Virus record (IMG/VR): IMGVR_UViG_3300022868_000039
Span: 1 to 44,136 of that record
DNA: 44,136 bases
Direction: 5' to 3' (one strand)
From: a virus
Shown here in pieces: positions 23,699 through 31,960 of the stretch (its first letter is position 1; each line of letters opens with the position of its first letter). The notes beneath the pieces are model-generated. The model had not been told where the DNA came from and searched no databases. It worked only from the letters and a program-made list of their open reading frames with translations. The position numbers were made by a program, and so were the translations under genes.

Positions 23699-26600
23699 TT
23701 AATTAGTGTAAATACTATTATTTAATTTTTCCAAGAAAAGTTCATAATGATGATAGTTTGTTCTTGAAATCCAGCGATTAGCCAATCTTTGATTCCTTAC
23801 TGCTTTTACCCGATAGTTAATATTCTTTCGGGTATCATATAATAAATCGCCTTCTCTAATAGAAATATAGATAATTGTATTATTGCGGATTATTGCTTTA
23901 GGTAAAAATCCCCTATGTGTATAATTATACAATTTTCCTTGTAAAGTGGCAATTTCTTCTCCAGTTAGAAATCTAATCGCAGCGGGAACATAGTATTGAT
24001 TTACCGCAAAAGTTTCATCTAAATCCCCTACATCATCTTTTATATTTGTTTTTTGTTTAATATTTACTTTGGTATTTAGCATATTTTTAGGAATGCCCAA
24101 TACCTTTGTTATGACATATAAAGATGCTTTGGCTGAAATAGAATATTCGCCCAAAAGTAATAAAGATGCTTTAGCAGAAACAGTAACATCGTGTGTAGTT
24201 TTTATACTTCCTTTTGCTTGGATTGTTGGAGAGGCAGTTATTTCAATATATGCCAATGCCTGAATAGTAGATGAATACCTTATTACAATATTAGCTTTCC
24301 CGCTTATTGACTGATTTTCTGTCTTCTTTACTGAACCTAATCCTTGTATATTAGATTGACTGGTCTTTTTAATATCGCCCTTTGCAGAAATACCATTAGT
24401 AATATCAGATGTTTTAATTCTACCTTTAGCTTGGGTATTTACAGAAACTGCATACTTTTTAATACTGGCTAATGCAGTTATAGTCCGTTCAGAAGTATCT
24501 TGAATACTACCTTTAGCTTGTATATCTGTATCGAGAGTTTCAAGTAAATTTGCTTTGGCTTGAATAGTTTGTTCTCCAAGAACTTTAATACTTCCAAGAG
24601 CCTGAATCATTGTGCTACTTGTTTTAAAAATATCTGCCTTACCTTGAATATCTTGTTCACCCAGAGCCTTAATATTTCCAAGAGCCTGTGCACTCTTGCC
24701 CAGAGTACAAATTAAGTTAGCTTTAGACTGAATACTTTGTTGGCTGGTAACTTTAATATTTCCAATAGCTTGGATTGTGGTGCTGTCTGTCTTAAAGATA
24801 CTCGCTTTTGCAATTATATCTTCCCCAAAGCTAAATTTAATATTTCCTTTTGCAGTAATTAAGACCTCTGAAACTTTGAATATACTCCCTTTACAAGATA
24901 TAAGAGTACTTTGTGTTTTCTTTATGCTCCCAATGGTGGAAATACTTGTTCCTTCTCCGCCTGTCTGTATTCTTCCTTTGGCGGAAATAGCCGAACTAAA
25001 GGTTTGTTTGATAGACCCCTTACCAAAAATACTTGTACTTTCTTCTCGAGTAATCCGACCCTTAGCTTCTAAGAGTATATCACCAGAAATTCCTACTCTT
25101 CCCAAAGCAGTAACTGTCTGAGTCATTATTTTTTTAATATCCCCCTTTGCTGTTAGTGGATTATCAATACCTGAAATTTTTATACGAGCCTTTGCGGTTA
25201 TACTCTGATTAAAAGTATTTCTTATGTTTGCCTTAGCTTCTAATAGATTTGAAATTCCACCAAGCTCAATTCGTGCTTTGGCAGAAATACTCGTATCTGA
25301 TAAAGACTGAATACGAGCCTTAGCAGAAATTGAGATAGAATTATCTAACACTTTAATATCTGCTTTGCCTGAAATAGCTGTTTCGGAAGTTTTCTTTATA
25401 TCACCCTTTGTAGTTAAACTTACTCCTTCACCATATAAAATATTACCTTTGGCAGAAATGGCAGACATTTCTGTCTTTTCTATTCTTCCTTTAGAAGTGA
25501 TACTTTGTTCTTGTGTTTTCTTAACATCAGCTTTAGCACTAACACTTCCACCTATATTAGTTAATATTAATGCCTTACACTGAATAGAAGTTTCTACGGC
25601 AATTAACTTAATATCTGCTTTTGCTTTTATATTAGTTGCTTGACTAACTTTAATATTAGCTTTAGAAGAAATATTTGTATCAATAGTATTTCTTATATTT
25701 GCCTTGCCTAAAATATCCGTTTCGGATAAAAATTGAACCCTGCCTTTTGCCGTTACTGTTTTAGATACTTCTTGTTGTATTCTCCCCTTAGCAGATAAAC
25801 TGGTACTAACTCCACCAATTTGGATTCTGGCTTTTGCTGAAATTGGTAAATCATAAGTATTCTTCAAGTTTGCTATTGAAGTTATTAAAGAACTTTCCAT
25901 TCGTTGTAATCTTCCCTTTGCAGAAATGTTTGTTTCAACTGCTTCTTGCTTGATACTGGATTTTCCTTGAATGGTTTCTTCAGCAGTCTTCTTTACACTA
26001 CCCAAAGATTGAATATTTGTGCTTTGAGTTTGTCTAATATTTGCTTTGCCCGAGATAGCTCTGCTGGAAGAAAGGTCTACCCTTGCCTTACCAGAAATAT
26101 TAGTTATAGATAGATATTGAATTCGTCCCTTTGCAGAAACATTTGTATCTTTGGTTTTTTCTATTCGTCCTTTGCCAGAAAGATTTGTGCTAACCTCATT
26201 TCTTAAATTACCTTTACTTTGAATATTAGTAGAGCCAATCGCAGTTACCCTTGCTTTTGCAGTAATAGTTTGTGAAGTAACTAATTGTACTCTGGCTTTG
26301 CCAGAAATAGTTGTTTCAGAGATTAGTTGTACTCGTCCCTTTCCTTCGATAGAGGTTTCCTGCATCTTCTTTATATCCCCTTTGGCAGTAATAAAAGAAC
26401 CTTCAGTAAATCTGATATTAGCCTTACCAGAAATATTTGTAGATACTGCACTTCTTATATTTGTTTTACCTGAAATAGCTGTTTCGGTAAGTAATTGAAA
26501 TCTCCCCTTGGCAGTAATAGTTTTATCAAATGTTTTACTAATACCTCCTTTAGCCGTTACTGTCTGTGTTACATTAGCTTTAAGAATATTGGCTTTGCCT

Positions 26601-28177
26601 GAAATATTGGTACTGACTCCCCCCACAGTAACTCTGGCTTTTGCAGTTATTGTTTTTGTTAGTGTCTTTTGAATTCTCGCCTTTGCTGTGATTGTCGTTG
26701 CCACTGTAGTTACCGTTGTATAAGTAACACTTAAATATGGGTCTGAACTTGTGTTTGCATACTCAGAAGCACGAGCTGCAATACCATTTGCTTGTGTGTT
26801 GCTCAAACTAATTGGGTCATCTTCAATATCGTGACCTTCTCTCAATCCTAATTTTGTATAACTTGTTTTAGAAATCCAACCTCTACCAGTTGCATTTAAA
26901 ACAAACGTGTTATATTCACCAGAAGTAAAATCATCTAATATATTTTTACCAGTAGCTCCTTGTGTTGGGTCGTCAATACTTCCACACTGGTCAAAGTCAC
27001 CCCCAACAAGTGTTGTATTACTTGCTTGGGTGGTTTGTACTAAACCAATATAAGCTTGAGCGTCATCATCGTGTGCTGAATTCGTATCAACATATAAATA
27101 TAAAGTGGCAGCAGTAATTGTTGCACCAGAAGTTAAACCAGAGGTATCAGCAGGCAAGAAAAATCTTTGTCCTTGTAAATTTCCATTACTACCTCTAACC
27201 CACATCATTGCCTGGTCACCACTTCCGTAATTATAAGTATACGAATATGTTGTTCCTGTTGGATTTGCATTACCAGAAGACAAATCGTGAATTGTATCCC
27301 AAGAATAAGGGTCATCAGGAGAACCTATATCACCATCACCTGCACCCATATAATAACTTGTAACTGTATCTGTAAAGACATCACCAACAGAATCTTTAAT
27401 AAAGTCTGCTGTAATCTTTTTTCTTAAATATTTTTTATTATCTTTCTGAAAATAATCTACTTTAACTGTTTCTATTTTTTTATCATCCCAAACTTTAAAT
27501 CCTTTTAAATAAGTATGCCATTCTTTTCCATCTTCTTTATCATCACCAATCAATAATTCTTTATTACTATCAAATTCTTTATCTCTCATTAAATCTAATT
27601 CATATTTAATATTATCCTTAAAACCTCTTTTAATAGCTTTTTTTGGAAATTCTACTTCAAACTCAAAATTATAATCTTTAACTTTTTTAACTTTATCTTT
27701 AATTCTTACAGCTTTAACTAATCGAGAACGAGTAAAATATAAAAGATAATCAATTCCTTTACCGAAAGCATTTTTATAAATTACAGAATTAAGATGAGAC
27801 TGTTTAGTTATTTTAAGAGTTTCATCTGGCGTTAATAATTTACCTTTAATGTGGTTACACTGGGCTTTATATCTAATTGTCTGGTCTTTACCATCAAACA
27901 AATCTCTAAAAGAAACCCATTCATCTGCATATTCAGGCAAAAACGGTTGAAAAGAATGAAACTTAAACCCCCATCCTTTTTTATCTTCATCCCAATTTAA
28001 AGTCCAATCTACTTCACGAAATCTTTTGCTATCTAATTTATCAAGATAATGGATATGCCCTGCGTGAGCATTCATTATCCTCTCTTTATTGTCTAATTTA
28101 AAATGCTTTGAATTCAAAGAACGCAAATTTTTCAATTCGTCATTGTCAGTAAGAGGTTTTGGTATTTGCGAATACAT
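23699..28177 (-). CDS. Giant structural protein: beta-sandwich N-terminus, ~61 14-residue repeats, C-terminal head-closure domain
   Basis: This 1492-residue protein has three parts. Residues 1-490: a lysine-rich front and a beta-rich region ending with DPYLSVTYTTV, resembling a DNRLRE-type adhesion or carbohydrate-binding domain (GATITAATLYLYVD, GRGWISKTSYTKLGLREG). Residues about 491-1354: about 61 tandem copies of a 14-residue repeat (T-x-I-S-[AG]-K-[AG]-x-I). Residues 1355-1492: a domain related to the separate head-closure protein encoded two genes downstream. It lies among connector genes, so it is probably a virion part at the neck, perhaps a collar fibre; this is inference. The codons vary between units, so the array is old and kept by selection. 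Confidence 0.8.
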   Translation of the reverse strand: MYSQIPKPLTDNDELKNLRSLNSKHFKLDNKERIMNAHAGHIHYLDKLDSKRFREVDWTLNWDEDKKGWGFKFHSFQPFLPEYADEWVSFRDLFDGKDQTIRYKAQCNHIKGKLLTPDETLKITKQSHLNSVIYKNAFGKGIDYLLYFTRSRLVKAVRIKDKVKKVKDYNFEFEVEFPKKAIKRGFKDNIKYELDLMRDKEFDSNKELLIGDDKEDGKEWHTYLKGFKVWDDKKIETVKVDYFQKDNKKYLRKKITADFIKDSVGDVFTDTVTSYYMGAGDGDIGSPDDPYSWDTIHDLSSGNANPTGTTYSYTYNYGSGDQAMMWVRGSNGNLQGQRFFLPADTSGLTSGATITAATLYLYVDTNSAHDDDAQAYIGLVQTTQASNTTLVGGDFDQCGSIDDPTQGATGKNILDDFTSGEYNTFVLNATGRGWISKTSYTKLGLREGHDIEDDPISLSNTQANGIAARASEYANTSSDPYLSVTYTTVTTVATTITAKARIQKTLTKTITAKARVTVGGVSTNISGKANILKANVTQTVTAKGGISKTFDKTITAKGRFQLLTETAISGKTNIRSAVSTNISGKANIRFTEGSFITAKGDIKKMQETSIEGKGRVQLISETTISGKARVQLVTSQTITAKARVTAIGSTNIQSKGNLRNEVSTNLSGKGRIEKTKDTNVSAKGRIQYLSITNISGKARVDLSSSRAISGKANIRQTQSTNIQSLGSVKKTAEETIQGKSSIKQEAVETNISAKGRLQRMESSLITSIANLKNTYDLPISAKARIQIGGVSTSLSAKGRIQQEVSKTVTAKGRVQFLSETDILGKANIRNTIDTNISSKANIKVSQATNIKAKADIKLIAVETSIQCKALILTNIGGSVSAKADVKKTQEQSITSKGRIEKTEMSAISAKGNILYGEGVSLTTKGDIKKTSETAISGKADIKVLDNSISISAKARIQSLSDTSISAKARIELGGISNLLEAKANIRNTFNQSITAKARIKISGIDNPLTAKGDIKKIMTQTVTALGRVGISGDILLEAKGRITREESTSIFGKGSIKQTFSSAISAKGRIQTGGEGTSISTIGSIKKTQSTLISCKGSIFKVSEVLITAKGNIKFSFGEDIIAKASIFKTDSTTIQAIGNIKVTSQQSIQSKANLICTLGKSAQALGNIKALGEQDIQGKADIFKTSSTMIQALGSIKVLGEQTIQAKANLLETLDTDIQAKGSIQDTSERTITALASIKKYAVSVNTQAKGRIKTSDITNGISAKGDIKKTSQSNIQGLGSVKKTENQSISGKANIVIRYSSTIQALAYIEITASPTIQAKGSIKTTHDVTVSAKASLLLLGEYSISAKASLYVITKVLGIPKNMLNTKVNIKQKTNIKDDVGDLDETFAVNQYYVPAAIRFLTGEEIATLQGKLYNYTHRGFLPKAIIRNNTIIYISIREGDLLYDTRKNINYRVKAVRNQRLANRWISRTNYHHYELFLEKLNNSIYTN
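24116..26710 (-). repeat. Array of ~61 tandem 14-residue (about 42-bp) coding repeats
   Basis: By hand alignment, units such as TNISGKANIRFTEG, TSISAKARIELGGI and QTIQAKANLLETLD follow one another with rare 13-, 15- and 16-residue variants. Constant positions are a small polar residue, a hydrophobic, A/G, K, A/G/N and I/V/L. The count of 61 is from visual parsing and may be off by one or two. Confidence 0.85.
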
Positions 28178-28209
28178 AGCGTATCAAATTAGTCACACAA
28201 TCAAATAAA

Positions 28210-28740
28210 TTATGTGTCTTTTAAATGAATATCTTCTGAAGATAGAGTATAATTTACATCATTTTTACTTAAAATCTTACTAATAGCCTTTCTCTTTACT
28301 TTTATATCATCAGAGGCATACTCAAGAAAGTTCTTATTTAGCTTTGATAATAATTTAGTTGGCACAATAAGACCCAATAAAGATAACTTTTCAAAATTGC
28401 TGAATACTTCTGTCAATATAAAGAAGATGCCAAAAGAGTTAAATGCCCAACCAAAAAGAGAGGGTGAAACTACCACCAACCCCCAAATACTGCCCAAGCC
28501 AATTGCATAACGAAATAATTTAGCAGTTATCCGTGATAATCTGTGGCTTGTAAAAACTTTGTATTTAATTGATACCCAGATACCCAAAATTGTATCCAAT
28601 ATCAAAATAAACAACAAAGCATAAATAATTAAGTAATGTTGTTCTTTTAACATAAATAGCCCCACGGGTATAGTTAAACATAATTTAACCCAGAAGTAGC
28701 GTAAGAACACTGCGATTGAATTCCACACAGCTGTAAACAT
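28210..28740 (-). CDS. Phage holin, Holin_4_1-like, 176 aa
   Basis: The N-terminal 110 residues contain about three hydrophobic segments: FLRYFWVKLCLTIPVGLFML, YLIIYALLFILILDTILGIW and later YAIGLGSIWGLVVVSP. The second carries LDTILGIWVSIKYKVFTSHRL, matching the LD-x3-G-x6-K-x3-S signature of Holin_4_1 (toxin-secretion/phage lysis) holins. The C-terminal 60 residues are polar and lysine-rich. Holins make membrane pores that release the endolysin. It is 16 kb from the peptidase candidate, unusual for a compact lysis cassette. Confidence 0.75.
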   Translation of the reverse strand: MFTAVWNSIAVFLRYFWVKLCLTIPVGLFMLKEQHYLIIYALLFILILDTILGIWVSIKYKVFTSHRLSRITAKLFRYAIGLGSIWGLVVVSPSLFGWAFNSFGIFFILTEVFSNFEKLSLLGLIVPTKLLSKLNKNFLEYASDDIKVKRKAISKILSKNDVNYTLSSEDIHLKDT

Positions 28741-28745
28741 AAGGT

Positions 28746-29243
28746 TTAAGTAATCTTGGCTTTAGCAAAAAGTTTCCGACTCTGTTTATGTAGAATCTCT
28801 TTGACTGAAAAATCAGGAAATATTTGATATTCTTTCTTAATATTGACTCCATCAATATTGATATGCCAACCTAAAATGTAACAAAGATATTTTGAACTCT
28901 CTGTTGAGAGAGCTAAATTCATTGTCAAAAGTTTGCGTCTCCAAAATGAACATTTTAATTGATTGCCTGCAATTTCAATATTATTTTTTAAACGCACTCC
29001 TTTAAAAAGAAAATCACCTGTTTCTAAATCAACTTCAAAGGTAATAGTTTCGTCTTTTAAACTTATTAATTTAAAAGATTTGAATTGTTCAGAATATCGG
29101 TCTATTTCCGAAAAAGAAGTTTCTTCTATTGTATCTCCTGTTTGTTTAAATTGACAAAGGGTAGAGTTGTCTTTTCTGACAGCCACCCAAAAAAAGTCTA
29201 AAGCACCTTGATTGTATAATTGATTGATTAGTTCTTTATTCAT
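28746..29243 (-). CDS. Hypothetical protein, 165 aa
   Basis: The protein begins MNKELINQLYNQGALDFFWV and is a mix of strands and helices: LISLKDETITFEVDLETGDF then KGVRLKNNIEIAGNQLKCSF. No family recognised. It lies directly upstream of the holin gene and after a predicted terminator, so it may start a transcription unit with the holin. Confidence 0.65.
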   Translation of the reverse strand: MNKELINQLYNQGALDFFWVAVRKDNSTLCQFKQTGDTIEETSFSEIDRYSEQFKSFKLISLKDETITFEVDLETGDFLFKGVRLKNNIEIAGNQLKCSFWRRKLLTMNLALSTESSKYLCYILGWHINIDGVNIKKEYQIFPDFSVKEILHKQSRKLFAKAKIT

Positions 29244-29272
29244 AAGTCTCTTTATTATTTATTAGTTGCTCA

Positions 29273-29314
29273 CAAAAAGACCGAGTGCCAGCATTGTATT
29301 GCGTGATACTCAGT
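29273..29314 (-). terminator. Probable rho-independent terminator on the minus strand
   Basis: On the minus strand ACTGAGT (29314-29308) pairs with ACTCGGT (29286-29280), 7 bp with one G-T pair, with an inner GCA/TGC pairing in the loop. It is followed directly by CTTTTTG. It would end transcripts from the decoration-protein gene before the 28746-29243 gene. Confidence 0.6.
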
Positions 29315-29364
29315 AAGAGCTACCGATTGTATTCGGTTTTATGCTTCTTTAAAGGATATTTAGT

Positions 29365-29435
29365 TATAGAGGTCTCTATATATAATACCTGAATTTAGAA
29401 TTTTAGTTCATTCTCAAATTTGAGAATAGAGGTCT
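29365..29435. promoter_or_regulatory. Operator-like cluster: 18-bp perfect palindrome and repeated ATAGAGGTCT
   Basis: ATTCTCAAATTTGAGAAT (29410-29427) is a perfect 18-bp palindrome. ATAGAGGTCT occurs at 29366-29375 and again at 29426-29435, and the first copy is itself the left part of TATAGAG-GT-CTCTATA (29365-29380). Such arrays are typical of repressor-binding sites, but no regulator is known here. The palindrome lies just past the stop of the gene at 29434. Confidence 0.45.
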
Positions 29436-29937
29436 AATTTTCATCGTATTGAAGAGTGAAAGTGAAAGTTTCAGTATCACCTGCTTCAGCACTTGCGGCG
29501 GTTCTTAGTTGAAGAACAACATAATCAGAATAGCCTGCGGCACTCAAAGAACTTGCCTGACTATCATTGATTGATACATTGGAAGAAGCTGGGTCGGCAG
29601 TCGGCACGACCGCATCTGTGTAAGCATCAGTGGTTACAGGTTCTACAAAAGCAGAGCCACCGCCATCTTTCCAATATAATGATTCTCCATCGCCTTCAGC
29701 ACCACCACTTTTCCAAAGTTGCAAATTTTGAACTTTGTTAAAAGAGCCGGTAAAATGACCTCTTAACCAAACTTCATAGGAATTGCTACCCGCAGTAATA
29801 GGATACGAAGTATACTCTGCTGCAGAAGCAACATCTTGATTTTGAAAATTGAACAAGTTACCACTAATGCCTAAATCAGAAGTGATTGTAGCACTCGCCG
29901 CACCTGTTCTTTGATTCCAATTAAATGTTAAAGCCAT
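29434..29937 (-). CDS. Putative virion decoration protein, 167 aa
   Basis: The protein is beta-rich and contains many Ser, Thr, Ala and Gly residues. It opens with TFNWNQRTGAASATITSDLG and closes with GDTETFTFTLQYDEN, both typical of small Ig-like virion proteins. Middle segments (EVWLRGHFTGSFNKVQNLQL) are also stranded. It is downstream of the glycosyltransferases in transcription order and separated from neighbours by structured gaps, so it may be strongly and independently expressed. No family named. Confidence 0.6.
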   Translation of the reverse strand: MALTFNWNQRTGAASATITSDLGISGNLFNFQNQDVASAAEYTSYPITAGSNSYEVWLRGHFTGSFNKVQNLQLWKSGGAEGDGESLYWKDGGGSAFVEPVTTDAYTDAVVPTADPASSNVSINDSQASSLSAAGYSDYVVLQLRTAASAEAGDTETFTFTLQYDEN

Positions 29938-29988
29938 ATGCGTTTGATGTTTGATTAATTAGTATAAATTTCTATTTCCTCTTAATTC

Positions 29989-30032
29989 GCTAATTCGATT
30001 ATCCACGACCTTTATGGAGATAATCCGTTAGC
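29989..30032 (-). other. Long hairpin between a glycosyltransferase and the decoration gene
   Basis: Nested stems GCTAA/TTAGC (29989-29993 / 30028-30032), GATTATC/GATAATC (29997-30003 / 30019-30025) and CCA/TGG inside form a long stem. There is no clear T-run, so it is more likely a 5' leader structure or a processing/attenuation site than a simple terminator. Confidence 0.5.
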
Positions 30033-30059
30033 AATTATATAACTACTTTAGTCTTTAAA

Positions 30060-31148
30060 TTAATCTATGGCAGTCAATATTTTATCATATGCAGTTAGCC
30101 ATTTTAAAATATTGTCCTCTATATTCTGTGATTCTGCCCAGAATTTTGCTTTATTGCCCATTTCTTTACGCTTCTTCTCATCTTCAATTAATCCTTTTAG
30201 TGCATTATACCAATCCTTGTAATTATCTTGACATAAATATCCAGTAACACCGTGCTTGATAGAATTATTATAAGCAGGGACATCTGAAGCAACTGTTGGG
30301 ATTCCTAAGGTAGAGTACTCTTTAAAGCGTAAATCTGATTTTGCATCATTGAAAGAAATACTGACTGTTGGGGCAATTCCTATATCAAATGCTAACTCTC
30401 TTAATCTGACTGGATATTCAAGTAATGGAACTGTTGGGTAATACTCAAGCGGTCCTGAATGACTACACTTGGGGCAAGTTTGATGAACATTCGGCAGTTT
30501 CAAGAAAATATCCAATGGAGTAAATCCGAACATAACCAGATGAACCTTGCCTTTATATTCAAGAACTAAATCCTCTAATACTTTGGCAATTAACTCTAAA
30601 TCTTGTCGATGCCCAACACAGCCTTCCCAGCCGATTCTGATAATATCATCATCTCTCCGTTTCTCATAAAACTCTTTATTCTTTATTGGCATTTCCCACA
30701 ATTCCCTATCTAAGTAATTTGGTAGACAATGAATCTTTTTATTATAAAATGAGTATTCTCTTTGCAATCTTGGCGTTGAAACAGTAGCTCCGTTACAAAG
30801 ACTCATACAGTGCATTGCTCGGGTGGTCATTCCACCGATATGCTCCCAGTAAGGTCTGGCAGGATTGTCTGGCAAAATACCTTGCATATAATCATCTATT
30901 TCAAATACAATTTTCTTTCCGTTAGCTCTCCAATACTGAATAAACTCTGCCATATCATAGCTTGAAGGTCTTTGTAAGACGATTAAGTGTGCCCATTGGG
31001 CTACTCTTGGGTCTGAAATATCGTAGACTACTTCTACATTTGCTAACCCCTGCTTTTTAATTTGATTGGCGGGCATCAACATTCTATAAAATCCACACCC
31101 CATCTTGTCCTTTGGCACAAATAAAATGTTTGGTTTAGAATTTCTCAT
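30060..31148 (-). CDS. Glycosyltransferase, GT4-like, 362 aa
   Basis: The pattern is a GT-B enzyme: N-terminal NILFVPKDKMGCGFYRMLMP, IVFEIDDYM, then a C-terminal Rossmann-like half with IRIGWEGCVGHRQDLELIAK and KSDLRFKEYSTLGIPTVAS, carrying the acid of GT4 enzymes (E near the end), and KHGVTGYLCQDNY. One C-x2-C (CPKC) is inserted in the C-terminal half. It transfers a sugar from a nucleotide-sugar donor; acceptor unknown. Leader AATAGGAAAAAGTT-ATG has an AGGA, unlike most genes here. Confidence 0.82.
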   Translation of the reverse strand: MRNSKPNILFVPKDKMGCGFYRMLMPANQIKKQGLANVEVVYDISDPRVAQWAHLIVLQRPSSYDMAEFIQYWRANGKKIVFEIDDYMQGILPDNPARPYWEHIGGMTTRAMHCMSLCNGATVSTPRLQREYSFYNKKIHCLPNYLDRELWEMPIKNKEFYEKRRDDDIIRIGWEGCVGHRQDLELIAKVLEDLVLEYKGKVHLVMFGFTPLDIFLKLPNVHQTCPKCSHSGPLEYYPTVPLLEYPVRLRELAFDIGIAPTVSISFNDAKSDLRFKEYSTLGIPTVASDVPAYNNSIKHGVTGYLCQDNYKDWYNALKGLIEDEKKRKEMGNKAKFWAESQNIEDNILKWLTAYDKILTAID

Positions 31149-31168
31149 AACTTTTTCCTATTTGTTAA

Positions 31169-31960
31169 TTAGTAATTTATCATCTTTTGCAATTCCTCTT
31201 GAGTATAATCTTGTGCTGAAAGAATAACTGCGTGTTTTTGCACTTTACTCCAAGTATATAATGGTCTTAAAAAATCTGATTCTTTATGAACTGCTTTGTT
31301 CTGTCTTTTTTTCCAAATAGTGGCATACTCAGGTGCTCTTTTCTGATAAAACTTACATCTCTTTTCCCAGTTATCAACTGAAATTGCTTTGCCGTAGTGT
31401 CTGATTAGTCCTGCGGGTAGCCTTTGGCTATAAAGAGAAATTTCAGGACTCCGAGAATCTTTGCGAGTAAATCTTAGAGTGGGTAGATTCTTAAAAACAG
31501 AAACTATCTCTCTAAACTCAGGACCACACCACCTTCTCATTGAAACTAAATTGCCATTATACTCTCTATCTTTATCTTCTTCGGTTATATAAAAATCGAA
31601 CAATCTTGAATAAACCACATCTACATCATCACTTAAATTTTCAAAGTTAAAAAATAATCTTTCATCAGCATCTAAATAGACAAGCCAGTCTGGATTATCT
31701 TTTTGAGCTTCTTCCAGTAATTTTTGCCTTTGATGTTTCTCCACTATGGCTAACTCTGTTTTAGTATCCCACTCCTTAACTCCAATTACTGATTTTACTG
31801 CAGGATGCTTTTTACAAATTGCCACTGTATTATCTTGTGAAGCATCATCAAAGACATAGATTCCGCCAGTACAGTATTCTGCCATAGCATCTAAATGTTC
31901 TTTGATTATCAAAGATTCATTTCTTATTCGGGTCATTCCCGCTATTTTATATTTCCTCAT
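31169..31960 (-). CDS. Glycosyltransferase family 2-like protein, 263 aa
   Basis: The N-terminus (IAGMTRIRNESLIIKEHLDA, GGIYVFDDASQDNTVAI) and WLVYLDADERLF match GT2-like (Glyco_tranf_2_4) enzymes; the DAD motif binds the metal and nucleotide sugar. The C-terminal half is basic. It overlaps the stop of the upstream GT gene by four bases, so the three genes 30060-32907 form one unit. Confidence 0.85.
   Translation of the reverse strand: MRKYKIAGMTRIRNESLIIKEHLDAMAEYCTGGIYVFDDASQDNTVAICKKHPAVKSVIGVKEWDTKTELAIVEKHQRQKLLEEAQKDNPDWLVYLDADERLFFNFENLSDDVDVVYSRLFDFYITEEDKDREYNGNLVSMRRWCGPEFREIVSVFKNLPTLRFTRKDSRSPEISLYSQRLPAGLIRHYGKAISVDNWEKRCKFYQKRAPEYATIWKKRQNKAVHKESDFLRPLYTWSKVQKHAVILSAQDYTQEELQKMINY

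Noticed and set aside
24116-26710. CRISPR-like periodic array
   Set aside because: The 42-base periodicity is an in-frame coding repeat with diverged DNA, not identical repeats with unique spacers.
12622-28177. Diversity-generating retroelement targeting the tail or repeat genes
   Set aside because: No reverse transcriptase or template repeat is visible in the window.
29280-29345. Possible tRNA in the 190-base gap
   Set aside because: Hairpins are present, but no cloverleaf with a T-arm GGTTCGAATCC-like sequence can be drawn.
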